DNA of 64,000 nucleotides, from assembly GCA_019359395.1 (NCBI GenBank), contig JAHHHK010000001.1, forward strand, positions 62,001 through 126,000, given 5' to 3'. Positions 35,446 through 45,822 of this stretch are shown here, in pieces. How positions within the stretch are numbered: position 1 is the stretch's first letter; each line of letters begins with the position of its first letter. Made by a program: the position numbers and the translations under genes. The stretch comes from Komarekiella atlantica HA4396-MV6 (GTDB lineage: Bacteria > Cyanobacteriota > Cyanobacteriia > Cyanobacteriales > Nostocaceae). Below the pieces are notes generated by a model that made no database searches, was not told the origin of the DNA, and worked only from the letters and a program-made list of their open reading frames with translations.

Positions 35446-37902
35446 ATGTTTGAACACTTCACTTCCGAAGCTATTAGAGTAATTATGCTCGCTCAGGAGG
35501 AGGCACGTCGCCTAGGACACAACTTTGTAGGAACTGAACAAATTCTCCTGGGTTTGATGGGAGAAGGAACCGGGGTTGCTGCTAAAGTGCTGACCGAATT
35601 GGGCGTTACATTAAAAGACGCACGTCGCGAAGTAGAAAAAATAATTGGTAGAGGTTCTGGTTTTGTACCGCCAGAAATCCCTTTTACCCCCAAGGTGAAA
35701 AGCCTCTTTGAGCAATCGTTTAAAGAAGCTCATAGTCTGGGACAAAATTACATTAATACTGAACACCTACTCTTGGGATTGACCGAGGCTGGTGAAGGTG
35801 TCGCCGCTAAAGTACTGCAAAATCTAGGGGTTGACCTCAAGAGTGTCCGTAGTGCTGTAGTTCGCCGTTTGGGTGATAATACCTCTGTGTTCGCTGGTGG
35901 TAGCGGTGGTCAAAAGCGTACCCAAACGTTAACTATGGAAGAGTTTGGTAGAAATCTTACTAAACTAGCGCAAGAAGGTAGGCTTGACCCCGTAGTCGGT
36001 CGCCAAAAAGAAATTGAGCGTGCTATCCAAATTCTGGGGCGTCGTACCAAGAATAACCCAGTATTGATTGGGGAACCAGGAGTTGGTAAAACTGCGATCG
36101 CTGAAGGTCTAGCTCAACGTATTGTAAATCAGGATGTACCTGAAACTTTACAAGACAAGCAAGTCATTAGCCTCGATATGGGGTCGTTAGTCGCAGGTAC
36201 TCGCTTCCGGGGCGATTTTGAAGAACGCATCAAAAAAGTCGTGGAAGAAGTCCGTACTGTAGGCAATATCATCCTGGTAATTGACGAAATTCACACTTTA
36301 GTTGGTGCTGGTGGTACTGAAGGTGGCTTGGATGCAGCCAACATCCTCAAACCTGCCTTAGCACGGGGCGAACTCCAGTGCATCGGCGCAACTACCCTTG
36401 ATGAATATCGTCAGCATATCGAGCGCGATGCTGCCTTAGAACGTCGTTTCCAACCGATTATGGTCGGGGAACCTTCAGTCGAAGAAACTATTGAGATTCT
36501 TTATGGTTTGCGCCAAGCTTACGAGCAACATCACAAAGTGACAATTTCTGATGCAGCAATTGTAGCAGCAGCCCAGTTGTCAGATCGTTATATTAGCGAT
36601 CGCTTCTTGCCTGATAAAGCAATTGACTTGATTGATGAAGCTGGTTCTCGTGTTCGTTTGCGGAACTCTCAGATTTCCAATAATAAAGAACTCAAGCTTG
36701 AACTGACTGGTGTCACCAAAGCCAAAGAAGCAGCAGTACGAGTCCAAGATTTTGACAAAGCTGGACAACTGCGCGACCAGGAATTAGAACTCACAACACA
36801 ATTACAGGCAATATCATCACAAGCCGATAAGCCTGTCAATTCTACCATCGTTGATGAAGAAGACATCGCTCAAATCGTTGCCTCGTGGACTGGCGTACCA
36901 GTTAACAAGCTGACTGAATCGGAGTCAGAATTGTTGTTACACCTGGAAGACACTCTTCACCAACGGCTAATCGGTCAAGAACAAGCAGTCTCGGCTGTAT
37001 CTCGCGGTATCCGTCGCGCCAGAGTCGGACTAAAAAGCCCTAATCGTCCCATCGCTAGCTTTATCTTTTCTGGCCCTACTGGAGTTGGTAAAACAGAACT
37101 AGCGAAGGCATTAGCTGCTTACTTCTTCGGTTCAGAAGACTCGATGATTCGCTTGGATATGTCCGAATTTATGGAAAGCCATACCGTCTCCAAGCTCATT
37201 GGTTCGCCACCTGGTTATGTCGGATACGACGAAGGTGGACAACTGACGGAAGCTGTGCGGCGTAAACCTTACACGGTACTGCTATTCGACGAAATCGAAA
37301 AAGCTCACCCCGATGTATTCAATATGCTGCTGCAAATTTTGGATGACGGACACCTCACCGATGCCAAAGGTCGAAAAGTAGACTTCAAGAATACACTAAT
37401 CATCTTGACTTCTAACATTGGTTCTAAGGTAATTGAAAAAGGTGGCAGTAGTTTAGGCTTTGAGTTCGACAATCAACCCGAAGCTAGTTACAATCGCATC
37501 CGCACTCTGGTAAATGAGGAGTTGAAATCTTACTTCCGTCCTGAGTTCCTCAACCGTGTTGATGAGATTATCGTCTTCACCCAGCTTTCTAAGGATGAAG
37601 TCAAGCAAATCGCTGATATTATGCTTCGCGATGTTTCTACTCGCTTGACTGAAAAGGGAATTACCCTAGAAGTAACAGAACGCTTCAAAGAGCTTGTGGT
37701 ACAAGAAGGCTATAACCCCAGCTATGGTGCTAGACCATTGCGTCGGGCAATTATGCGCCTTTTAGAAGATTCTCTTGCGGAAGCTTTACTATCTAGTCAA
37801 ATCATAGATGGAGATACAGCCATTGTTGATGTTGACGATGACGGTCAAGTTAGAGTTCAAAAGTCCGAAAAACGAGAATTGCTATTAGCAAATGTTGGCT
37901 AA
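35446..37902 (+). CDS. clpC: ATP-dependent Clp protease ATP-binding subunit ClpC
   Basis: About 818-residue HSP100 unfoldase feeding the ClpP protease. Order: two Clp-N repeats (1-150, [20 protein letters not shown]), AAA+ domain 1 with [13 protein letters not shown] (about 209), UVR motif region ([15 protein letters not shown]), AAA+ domain 2 with [14 protein letters not shown] (about 542), and the ClpP-docking VGFEF-type loop (SSLGFEFDN). ATG at 35446 gives the standard ClpC start; an upstream ATG at 35389 would add 19 residues. An intrinsic terminator lies 130 bases downstream. Confidence 0.95.
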   Translation: MFEHFTSEAIRVIMLAQEEARRLGHNFVGTEQILLGLMGEGTGVAAKVLTELGVTLKDARREVEKIIGRGSGFVPPEIPFTPKVKSLFEQSFKEAHSLGQNYINTEHLLLGLTEAGEGVAAKVLQNLGVDLKSVRSAVVRRLGDNTSVFAGGSGGQKRTQTLTMEEFGRNLTKLAQEGRLDPVVGRQKEIERAIQILGRRTKNNPVLIGEPGVGKTAIAEGLAQRIVNQDVPETLQDKQVISLDMGSLVAGTRFRGDFEERIKKVVEEVRTVGNIILVIDEIHTLVGAGGTEGGLDAANILKPALARGELQCIGATTLDEYRQHIERDAALERRFQPIMVGEPSVEETIEILYGLRQAYEQHHKVTISDAAIVAAAQLSDRYISDRFLPDKAIDLIDEAGSRVRLRNSQISNNKELKLELTGVTKAKEAAVRVQDFDKAGQLRDQELELTTQLQAISSQADKPVNSTIVDEEDIAQIVASWTGVPVNKLTESESELLLHLEDTLHQRLIGQEQAVSAVSRGIRRARVGLKSPNRPIASFIFSGPTGVGKTELAKALAAYFFGSEDSMIRLDMSEFMESHTVSKLIGSPPGYVGYDEGGQLTEAVRRKPYTVLLFDEIEKAHPDVFNMLLQILDDGHLTDAKGRKVDFKNTLIILTSNIGSKVIEKGGSSLGFEFDNQPEASYNRIRTLVNEELKSYFRPEFLNRVDEIIVFTQLSKDEVKQIADIMLRDVSTRLTEKGITLEVTERFKELVVQEGYNPSYGARPLRRAIMRLLEDSLAEALLSSQIIDGDTAIVDVDDDGQVRVQKSEKRELLLANVG

Positions 37903-38007
37903 AATGCATCCCTTTTATACCTGATCACTTTTTGCTGTAATATTTGATCAACACTCCAGCCTCTTGCCTAGAGCAGAGGCGTAGACGGGGGCATCTCCGA
38001 CAAACAT

Positions 38008-38024
38008 AAAGTGAAATGGTATTA
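38008..38024. repeat. End of a TACCATTTCAC repeat
   Basis: AAAGTGAAATGGTATTA, identical to the right end of the MITE-like element at 2568-2665. No matching left end was found nearby, so this is probably a partial copy. Confidence 0.5.
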
Positions 38025-38031
38025 ATTCTTA

Positions 38032-38060
38032 CCCCTAGTAGAAATGCTAGGGGTTTTCTT
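38032..38060 (+). terminator. Intrinsic terminator of clpC
   Basis: CCCCTAG-TAGAAATG-CTAGGGG followed by TTTTCTTCT: a perfect 7-bp GC-rich stem with a T tract. It lies between the convergent clpC and AI-2E genes, just 10 bases from the latter's stop. Confidence 0.8.
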
Positions 38061-38071
38061 CTATCCACAAC

Positions 38072-39172
38072 TCATTGCGATACTGATTCCTCTGCCAATA
38101 ATTCTGATGTCGCTTCACTTTCGGTTACATTCTCAGAATAACCAGATTTAGCAAAACCATCTATCGCATCTTTGATAAAACCAGCTACAGGAACCGCAAC
38201 TAGCAAACCTAATACCCCTCCAATATTGGTTCCTGCTAGCAAGGCGATTAATACCCATATCGGTCTTAGCCCTGTAAATTTACCCAAAAGCCGTGGTGCG
38301 ATCGCCTGATCAATTAACTGGTCGATTATAATAGCTACTGCAAAAACTTTTACTGCTAGCCAAAAGTTGTGTGAGGCGATGATTAAAGTTATGACAACAA
38401 GACTAACAACATCGCCAAAGGGAACTAAACTTAAAAGCCCAACTCCAAAACCAAATAGTAAACCGAACTGGACTTGAAAAGCTAAAAACATTAATGTTTC
38501 TGAAACTCCCATCAGCAAGGCCAAAGTTCCTTGACCAATCAAATAATTTTGAAAGTTTTGCTGAATAGATTGGCTGACTCGCGAAGCAAAAGTCCCAGGC
38601 AATTTTTTAAATAGCCCGTCCCAAAGTCTTGGCCCATCTAACAAAAGGTAAAAAGTCAGTACTACTGTGATTAATGCTTCAGATATACTATCAATAGTAT
38701 CTATAATAATGCCTAAAAGTTTATCTGAAAGGTACTCAAATTCATCAGGCAAACCTTCAGTTACTCGTGTTAATATTTGACTAAAATTCACTCTTAATTT
38801 ATGACTAGAAGCCCAATCATTTAATCTCTGAAGTTTTTCTTCACTAGAATCAATCCATTGGGGTAGTAGCTTAGCCATTTCATGAAATTGCTCTAAAACA
38901 ATGGGGACTAAAGTAATACCCAAAGCAACTAAAATAACCAAGGCTAATATAAAAACTAAAGATACTGCATAGTTACGTTGAACTCCCCGTTGTTGGAGAG
39001 TTGAAACAGGGTAATTTAAAATAAAGGCAAATAAAGTAGCTAAAATAAGAATTGTTACTAGGGGTTGGAAAATTTGAAATAGCCGAAACGCTAGCCAACC
39101 ATTGAGAAAGACTAAAGGAAATAGCAGCGTCAAAATTAACCATTTAAGCAGTTGCTTGAGAGAAAAAATCAT
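38072..39172 (-). CDS. AI-2E family transporter (PerM/UPF0118)
   Basis: 366-residue inner-membrane protein with about eight hydrophobic segments; the family's central part (SEALITVVLTFYLLLDGPRLW) and the C-terminal LRPIWVLIALLAGTNIGGVLGLLVAVPVAG are characteristic. Substrate unknown; most members do not carry AI-2. ATG at 39172 preferred to TTG at 39184. Single gene. Confidence 0.88.
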   Translation of the reverse strand: MIFSLKQLLKWLILTLLFPLVFLNGWLAFRLFQIFQPLVTILILATLFAFILNYPVSTLQQRGVQRNYAVSLVFILALVILVALGITLVPIVLEQFHEMAKLLPQWIDSSEEKLQRLNDWASSHKLRVNFSQILTRVTEGLPDEFEYLSDKLLGIIIDTIDSISEALITVVLTFYLLLDGPRLWDGLFKKLPGTFASRVSQSIQQNFQNYLIGQGTLALLMGVSETLMFLAFQVQFGLLFGFGVGLLSLVPFGDVVSLVVITLIIASHNFWLAVKVFAVAIIIDQLIDQAIAPRLLGKFTGLRPIWVLIALLAGTNIGGVLGLLVAVPVAGFIKDAIDGFAKSGYSENVTESEATSELLAEESVSQ

Positions 39173-39274
39173 AAATTTATTCAAAATTAAAAATTATTTT
39201 GATGCCCAAGCACTGCTTAGGCATGAAATACGCCCAGTGTTAGGAATGATACAATATAATAGGCGATCGCAACC

Positions 39275-40708
39275 CTAACCTTCGTTAAAGGCTAACAATT
39301 GCTCATCATTTATTCTTCCTGCTTGATATAGAGTTGTAGTAATTTCCGAAATAGTTAAAACCGCATGGCTACAATAACCATTATTTTGTAACCTGTCTCT
39401 TACTCCTTGTTCATGATCGATAAATACCACAATATCGTTAACATTTAATCCCGCTGATTTCAACTTTTCTGCCCCTTCCATCACACTTTTGCCACTGATG
39501 AGAATATCATCAACCACCACAACCGTTTCACCAGGCTGAAAGTTACCTTCAATTACTCTGCGAGTTCCATGCGCTTTCACCTCTTTACGAGGAAAAATCA
39601 TCGGACAGTGAAGACGTAAGGCTAAACCAGTAGCAGTTGGTAAAGAACCATAGGGAATACCTGCTACTCTATCAAAATTGAGATTTTTTAAAATGTCTTC
39701 ATAGGCGGTGATAACTTGACTGAAAACTTGGGGGTTAGAAATGATTTTGCGTAAGTCAATGTAATAAGGAAATATGGCTCCTGATGCTTGGACAAACTTG
39801 CCAAACATAATGCAGCCAATATCATAAAGTTGTAAAATCAAATCCTGTTGAGGATGCTGATTTAAAAAACAAACATTAGGCAGCCATACAGAACATGTAG
39901 AATTTTCCTGAATAATTTCAGCTTTTATTTGGTTAATTTCTGCACGCAAAGACTGAATTTGCTCAGATAAATCTGTGTTTCCCAACATATCTTGAGGAAC
40001 CGGAATCAGCAAGCCATCACCGCTAGCATTCAAGCCTGCTTCTAAAATTTGCTTCAGGTTTCCGCCTTCAGCCCAGATGCTACGCACCATGATAATTCTT
40101 TCAGGAGCAACTCCCCGAATGAGCGCTAAAACTTCAGGATTTGTAGTTCCTACTTCTAAACCTAATTGTTCTGGAGTTCCCCAATTTTTTGATTCTTTTA
40201 CTACCTGCAAATAAAGTGGTGATTGGTTCGCAGGATATTGTTGTAAAGCTTCTCCACCTGGATTAGAAGTACAGCATAAAATAAACACTGCTTTATCAGG
40301 GTATACCAAAAAAGGTACTACATGATCTTGCCCTGTATAAGGACTGAGAGTGATTGCATCGACATGCCATTGTGTAAACACAGTACGAGCAAAAATGCTG
40401 CTGGTATTTAAGTCACTATGTTTAGCATCTAAAATAATTGGAATGTGAGCCGGAATAGCTGCTAAAGTTTTATGCAGCAGTTCTAAACCAGGAATACCTA
40501 ACGCTTCGTAAAAGCCAAGTGTCGGTTTATAAGCACAAACAAAATCAGCAGTCTCAGCGATAATGAATTGCAACCACTTCCATAATCCAGCAATGATATC
40601 TTGAGATTCATAACGGCTAGGCATCATCTCTGGATTTGGATCAAGTCCTACAAATAGTAAGCTTTGATTTTGTGAGATATTACCATTTAATTTATCAAAA
40701 AAGTTCAT
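39275..40708 (-). CDS. pyrFE: Bifunctional OMP decarboxylase / orotate phosphoribosyltransferase
   Basis: 477-residue fusion of the last two steps of UMP synthesis. N-terminal PyrF domain (about 1-270) has the catalytic ILDAKHSDLNTSS; C-terminal PyrE domain (about 290-470) has the PRPP motif TVVVVDDILISGKS. The order is PyrF then PyrE, opposite to the animal UMPS. ATG at 40708 is preferred to a GTG-region start at 40738. It follows the cytochrome b gene by 23 bases on the same strand, so they may share a transcript. Confidence 0.93.
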   Translation of the reverse strand: MNFFDKLNGNISQNQSLLFVGLDPNPEMMPSRYESQDIIAGLWKWLQFIIAETADFVCAYKPTLGFYEALGIPGLELLHKTLAAIPAHIPIILDAKHSDLNTSSIFARTVFTQWHVDAITLSPYTGQDHVVPFLVYPDKAVFILCCTSNPGGEALQQYPANQSPLYLQVVKESKNWGTPEQLGLEVGTTNPEVLALIRGVAPERIIMVRSIWAEGGNLKQILEAGLNASGDGLLIPVPQDMLGNTDLSEQIQSLRAEINQIKAEIIQENSTCSVWLPNVCFLNQHPQQDLILQLYDIGCIMFGKFVQASGAIFPYYIDLRKIISNPQVFSQVITAYEDILKNLNFDRVAGIPYGSLPTATGLALRLHCPMIFPRKEVKAHGTRRVIEGNFQPGETVVVVDDILISGKSVMEGAEKLKSAGLNVNDIVVFIDHEQGVRDRLQNNGYCSHAVLTISEITTTLYQAGRINDEQLLAFNEG

Positions 40709-40731
40709 TTTTAGAGTGTGATTTAAAAAGT

Positions 40732-41331
40732 TTACCAAAACATTGATTCCGTAAGTTTGGAACCTCCGGCTTTACGTCCTAATAAAGAGTGAATTACTGC
40801 AAAGAGGATAAACATTGGTACTGAGGCAAAGTGAACAATACGAAGTGCTTGCCAACTGCCAAACATATCCACAATCCAAGGAAATTGAGCAGGTTTATAC
40901 ATTCCTATTCCTGTAAATAACGCCAGTAGTAAGATAGGAATAACGGCTGTATAAACAATGCGATGCCAAGCATAAACTAAACGCTGGGGATTTTGAGTTT
41001 TTTGCAATGCTTTGAGGTCATTGACTCCCATAAATCGATGTCGCCAACGTCGGGTAATTAAAACATAAATTCCATACCATAAGAGATTGAGCGAGAATAA
41101 CCACATTGCTGCAAAATGCCAGTGTCTACCTCCTGCAAGCCAACCTCCTAATGTAAATATTGCAGGAACGTGTAAACCTGCGCGTCCACCAAATACAGGG
41201 TTGGCGTTGTAAATTTGTAGTCCACTTGTCACCATAAGCGACAGGCTAATGATGTTACACAAGTGGAAAATCTTGGCTCCTATGGCTTGGATTGGTAACT
41301 TCCGAGTTTTAACGGGAACGGTCGAAGTCAT
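40732..41331 (-). CDS. Cytochrome b/b6-type membrane protein (cytochrome b561 family)
   Basis: 199 residues with four membrane segments. Haem-ligand candidates are His in KIFHLCNIISLSL, GRHWHFAAMW, AWHRIVYTA and RIVHFASVPMFILFAVIH, two per leaflet as in di-haem b561/thiosulfate-reductase-b type proteins. It probably passes electrons to a partner, which is not visible here. Upstream partner of pyrFE, possibly cotranscribed. Confidence 0.8.
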   Translation of the reverse strand: MTSTVPVKTRKLPIQAIGAKIFHLCNIISLSLMVTSGLQIYNANPVFGGRAGLHVPAIFTLGGWLAGGRHWHFAAMWLFSLNLLWYGIYVLITRRWRHRFMGVNDLKALQKTQNPQRLVYAWHRIVYTAVIPILLLALFTGIGMYKPAQFPWIVDMFGSWQALRIVHFASVPMFILFAVIHSLLGRKAGGSKLTESMFW

Positions 41332-41568
41332 AAAATATTGACTGATAAAATTTTCTGTTTATCTGTCTTAGGCAAATAACCCGCAAGTTGGGGGATGAGC
41401 ATTGCTTACACTTATTTTCCCACCCTATGATTCAGTTGAAGCTAGAAACTTATACCGTAGATGGGTGCGATCGCACCTCTTTCATACGTAATATATAATC
41501 AAGTATGTTGCCTGTAATACTGGATGTATATCCTTTATATCGATTTTCAGTTTATACTATTAGTCAAT

Positions 41569-43458
41569 GTTTCAATCCCTAATAGGGATTTTAAGTAATT
41601 GGAATCCAATCAAGAAAGTAGTGCCTGTGGCATCGTAGACGTTTCAATACCTAATAGGGATTTTAAGTAATTGGAATGTGGCGATCGCAGATCCGGCGTG
41701 GATTCTCTACGTTTCAATCCCTAATAGGGATTTTAAGTAATTGGAATTATTCTCACAATTCCAAACTCCATCATTGTTGTTGTTTCAATCCCTAATAGGG
41801 ATTTTAAGTAATTGGAATCTTTAAAGCACTTTATCAGGCTCTATTGCGCGTGTTTCAATCCCTAATAGGGATTTTAAGTAATTGGAATTCTTGGCTTAGC
41901 CGAGACGTGGGAGTTTTTGAAATTGTTTCAATCCCTAATAGGGATTTTAAGTAATTGGAATCTGGGAGGCAAGCCATACATATTTGAGAATTTGTTTCAA
42001 TCCCTAATAGGGATTTTAAGTAATTGGAATTTTTCCAGTAGCATTTTGTGATGTACTGAAATAGTTTCAATCCCTAATAGGGATTTTAAGTAATTGGAAT
42101 CTTGAATACGCCCTATGCACTTGCCAACAGAGTCGTAGTTTCAATCCCTAATAGGGATTTTAAGTAATTGGAATGTTAAACCTAATAGGTTTCAGCGGAA
42201 TTTCTCCGTTTCAATCCCTAATAGGGATTTTAAGTAATTGGAATGCGGAAGATTTTGATACAGCTGTTGCGGATATTAAGTTTCAATCCCTAATAGGGAT
42301 TTTAAGTAATTGGAATCTTTGCTTGATACAAAGTCACCCCCCCAAAGGATGTTTCAATCCCTAATAGGGATTTTAAGTAATTGGAATATTTAAATTTAAA
42401 GTTAAGTATCCACTGCCAAAAAGTTTCAATCCCTAATAGGGATTTTAAGTAATTGGAATCTTCGATGGTGGGATTTAGCAGTAGATGATGAATTGTTTCA
42501 ATCCCTAATAGGGATTTTAAGTAATTGGAATTTTGAAGAACAAGTTGATAAACAGTTGAGATTATTGTTTCAATCCCTAATAGGGATTTTAAGTAATTGG
42601 AATGTTCCTGTCCTGTAGTTGATTTAAAAGTATCAGCGTTTCAATCCCTAATAGGGATTTTAAGTAATTGGAATGAGGATTACCCGGTTTACCAGGAAGA
42701 AACGGTATGTTTCAATCCCTAATAGGGATTTTAAGTAATTGGAATAATATTTATCTCGAAATTGAATACAAGTTGCTTCTGTTTCAATCCCTAATAGGGA
42801 TTTTAAGTAATTGGAATCTGATTTTCAACGCTTATCTAACACTGATGCTGTTTCAATCCCTAATAGGGATTTTAAGTAATTGGAATTTGTTCACAAGCTC
42901 GGTACTTTTAGCTTTGAGAGTGAGTTTCAATCCCTAATAGGGATTTTAAGTAATTGGAATATCAGCAGTGTTACGCGTGAGCGGATTGGTGAGGTTTCAA
43001 TCCCTAATAGGGATTTTAAGTAATTGGAATACAGCAAAATTTTTGCATCTGCATTGCTTAAAATGGCGTTTCAATCCCTAATAGGGATTTTAAGTAATTG
43101 GAATAAATATTGGCAGATATGGCTAAAGTCAGCCTGTGTTTCAATCCCTAATAGGGATTTTAAGTAATTGGAATACAGAATCTCACCTACCATCAAAGGC
43201 GGATTAAGTTTCAATCCCTAATAGGGATTTTAAGTAATTGGAATCATTTAGCTAAATAAGCGTCTAGTTCATCCTTAGCTGTTTCAATCCCTAATAGGGA
43301 TTTTAAGTAATTGGAATATCGTTATCAATTACCTCCATCACCTCATTTGTTGGTTTCAATCCCTAATAGGGATTTTAAGTAATTGGAATTCTAAATTTTG
43401 ATATTCGTCATAGCGCAGTCCGTTTCAATCCCTAATAGGGATTTTAAGTAATTGGAAT
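41569..43458 (-). CRISPR. CRISPR array, 27 repeats and 26 spacers, no adjacent cas genes
   Basis: Repeat unit is 37 bases: on the plus strand GTTTCAATCCCTAATAGGGA followed by a 17-base part ending TAATTGGAAT. It holds the CCCTAATAGGG hairpin. Repeats start at 41569, 41641, 41711, 41782, 41852, 41924 and on at 68-74-base intervals to 43422; spacers run 32-37 bases. Only the second repeat differs (C to A at position 9). The minus strand ends each repeat in ATTGAAAC, the 8-base crRNA tag, so transcription is taken to run leftward with the leader at the right. Spacer contents could not be matched here. Confidence 0.97.
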
Positions 43459-43775
43459 CGCTGGAGGCTGAAAGCCTTGTGTTATTTGGTTTTCAAGGTT
43501 CTGTTGCGCGAATGGAGAAATCATAACATAAGGAGTTGTAATTTGGCTAGATGCAAATGGCTAAAAGCCAGTTCTGATAAGGTGCGCGGATGATTTCAAG
43601 GTGCTAATGTTCTCAAGTTCTTACATACAGGGAGATTCAGGCGTTTTCTCAATCATCTTTTTACCAACACCTACTCATCCGCGCACTAGATACAAAAACT
43701 GGTCTTATTGAAGGTCGCAACTATTATAGCGATCGCTTACTACCTTGACTGAAGTTTAAATGTTGATTTTAAGCT
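43459..43775 (-). promoter_or_regulatory. Putative CRISPR leader with long inverted repeat
   Basis: The 300-odd bases right of the last perfect repeat, between the array and the DUF1838 gene stop. An inverted repeat GTGCGCGGATGA (43582-43593) / TCATCCGCGCAC (43675-43686) is perfect over 12 bp; extended outward, CCAGTT also pairs with AACTGG, with differing lengths between. Assignment as leader follows from the crRNA tag orientation and is inference. Confidence 0.5.
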
Positions 43776-43778
43776 AAA

Positions 43779-44594
43779 TTACTGCTCCTCTGGTTGTGGA
43801 AGCGGGAAGGTTTCGCCAGCCAAATAAGCCTGAAAATGCTTCTGAAAGTATAACCAGGATGTCATATCTTCCCCTTCTACAAAGGCTTTTGGGGCTTGCT
43901 TATACAAAGGAATGCGGGTATTAATTTCGTTTTGCAGCAGTTGAGGTAATTCTGTTAAACCGCTGACTTTGCTTCCAAAAGCACTATATATGAGATTACC
44001 AGGGCGATCGCCCATTTTCATCCAAGGAAGCCATTGACCAATTCTATCCCAACTCAGTTGAAGTTGAGAAACAGAAGGGAGTGCTGAGTTAAATAAATCT
44101 GCGGTTGGCACGGTAAGTTTAAACAATTCCGCTGCCTGATAAATTGGATATGGAGTGTATTCGGCAAATTTGCGATCGTCTGCCAGAGGATTAGGGTAAG
44201 TAGGAAATAAATCAAACACAAAGGTTGTGTTGTCTCCTTCTACTTGCGCTGGAAACTTACCCTGAAATTTACCTTGCACAGGATTATTAGCAACATGGAG
44301 TACTGATACTGTCTCACCTGTCCAAGGATTCTCCCATTTGGGCAAAATCTCATCTGTTTCTGGGTTTAGGTAATAAGTTAGTTCCCTAGAGGTAAAATCC
44401 CAGCTACCTTCTTGTGTGGGAATACACCTGCTAACGCTCAACCCCAGTATTTTAAATAGGAGTTGTCTCTTCTCGCCGGGAATAAATGCGTAAATTTTAC
44501 CTTTCCAGGTCAGAAAGGTGGATTGAGAGGGGTCGAGGGAAGAACGAGTTTTTACCCAGTGCTGGGCTTCAAGTTCTTGAGTTTGGGCAACCAT
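43779..44594 (-). CDS. DUF1838 domain-containing protein
   Basis: 271-residue protein. Recognised by the early VWKGKIYAF-like TFLTWKGKIYAFIPGEKRQL, the middle ELTYYLNPETDEILPKWENP and the late PLYKQAPKAFVEGEDMTSWL, all typical of the family. No signal peptide, so probably cytosolic. Function unknown. Single gene between the CRISPR leader and tsaB. Confidence 0.8.
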   Translation of the reverse strand: MVAQTQELEAQHWVKTRSSLDPSQSTFLTWKGKIYAFIPGEKRQLLFKILGLSVSRCIPTQEGSWDFTSRELTYYLNPETDEILPKWENPWTGETVSVLHVANNPVQGKFQGKFPAQVEGDNTTFVFDLFPTYPNPLADDRKFAEYTPYPIYQAAELFKLTVPTADLFNSALPSVSQLQLSWDRIGQWLPWMKMGDRPGNLIYSAFGSKVSGLTELPQLLQNEINTRIPLYKQAPKAFVEGEDMTSWLYFQKHFQAYLAGETFPLPQPEEQ

Positions 44595-44749
44595 CTATAG
44601 CATCCTGATTATTGGAATAAAAAAACAATACCTTAATATTTAAGATGTCATGTTGAGCAGAGCGAAACATCTTCAATAGAAAACCGATGTAAAAGCAGTT
44701 GACAAGCATGAGTTCAAAATATTCTGCCAAATGCGATTATGCTCTCTTT

Positions 44750-45406
44750 TCACATATCTACTGGATGTTGTCCATAATACGGCAAAGCCTCTGACCAATG
44801 AGGATGTTTACCTTGTTGCCAATCAAGATAAGCTAGTTCCAAGATACTTATCGTCGTCGCTGCTAACCCAGATTTTGCTTCAATTAGTTGATAACTGGTA
44901 TTCCAGTTAGCTAAAGTTTCCTGCCATGCTTCTGGTGTCAGTACTGTATCTGGCAATAAGGCGATTAATCCACAAGTATCTGGCGTCAGTTGATAAATAG
45001 CTGCAAAAATTTTACCTCTTTGTGCTGGCATTTCCACAGCAAAAGTTTTGGTATTTTGATTTGTGCTGGCTTCTGACCAAGCTACAGCGGCTAATGTGGA
45101 AATCACAAATACAGGAATATCTAACTGTTGTCCCAAAGTTCGAGCTGTGACAACACCAATGCGAGTTCCAGTAAAGCCACCTGGCCCTTTTGCCACTGCA
45201 ATAAACGCCAAATCTGTCCAAGTTTGCGGTTTGATAAACTCAATTAAATATTGATGTATATGACTGGATAAATCTCGTCCCAAATTCCAAATATCAGAGC
45301 GGGTTTCGCCTGCGAAATTACTAATCACCAAACCCAATTCAGGAGTAGTGGTATGTAGCGCTAAAGCGTATTTTGTTGATTTAAGATGTTCTAAGTCAGT
45401 TGTCAA
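44750..45406 (-). CDS. tsaB: tRNA threonylcarbamoyladenosine biosynthesis protein TsaB
   Basis: 218 residues of the ASKHA-fold partner of TsaD in t6A37 synthesis. Family markers: ALHTTTPELGLVI near the start, and VAKGPGGFTGTRIGVVTARTLG. The frame has no early ATG; TTG at 45406 gives the family's usual N-terminus. It lies after ycf34 on the same strand, separated by a hairpin. Confidence 0.9.
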   Translation of the reverse strand: MTTDLEHLKSTKYALALHTTTPELGLVISNFAGETRSDIWNLGRDLSSHIHQYLIEFIKPQTWTDLAFIAVAKGPGGFTGTRIGVVTARTLGQQLDIPVFVISTLAAVAWSEASTNQNTKTFAVEMPAQRGKIFAAIYQLTPDTCGLIALLPDTVLTPEAWQETLANWNTSYQLIEAKSGLAATTISILELAYLDWQQGKHPHWSEALPYYGQHPVDM

Positions 45407-45440
45407 AGTAAACGCAAATATCTATTTTTATAAGGCTCAG

Positions 45441-45469
45441 ATTCCCGACTTCTTGAAGAAATCGGGAAT
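45441..45469. terminator. Hairpin between ycf34 and tsaB
   Basis: ATTCCCGACTTCTT and AAGAAATCGGGAAT form a 14-bp stem with one mismatch. Read on the minus strand it stands 20 bases behind ycf34, where it could terminate. There is no strong T run, and this motif also occurs as a dispersed repeat in related genomes. Confidence 0.45.
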
Positions 45470-45488
45470 CTTGTTTCTTGTTTTGTTT

Positions 45489-45737
45489 TCACGTTGGCAC
45501 TAATTCACCTGGACGTAATTTCGACCACTTACCCATTTCTTGCTTAAAGCTGAGGCAACCGACAACATCCCACTCCATTTCAATGAAATCGTCTTTAGTA
45601 CGGATGTTAACATTGATGGAAGGTTCATTTGGGTCAAAATCTGGGGTTTCGGTTAAATGGGGCTGTTGGTGCTGTGTTTCCACGGCATTGTAGGTTAGAC
45701 AGCGGTCTACATAGTGGCAGTTCACACAAATACACAT
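45489..45737 (-). CDS. ycf34: Ycf34 family protein
   Basis: 82-residue protein conserved in cyanobacteria and red-algal plastids. It opens with the Cys motif MCICVNCHYVDRCLTY (three close Cys plus a later Cys in DVVGCLSFK), thought to bind an iron-sulfur cluster. Length is standard. Function in photosynthetic cells is not settled. Divergent from cca. Confidence 0.93.
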   Translation of the reverse strand: MCICVNCHYVDRCLTYNAVETQHQQPHLTETPDFDPNEPSINVNIRTKDDFIEMEWDVVGCLSFKQEMGKWSKLRPGELVPT

Positions 45738-45822
45738 AATAGAACCAACTCCAGGGCCTTTATTGTTAATCTAGCTTAAGCCAAACTGTTATTCATTAAC
45801 TGCTGGGTTGATTTTTATTACA

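Noticed and set aside
41855-42937. Open frames crossing the CRISPR array (41855-42070 minus, 42173-42364 and 42707-42937 plus) with recurring LIGILSNW words
   Set aside because: The recurring peptide is simply the 37-base repeat translated; period and spacers show an array, not genes.
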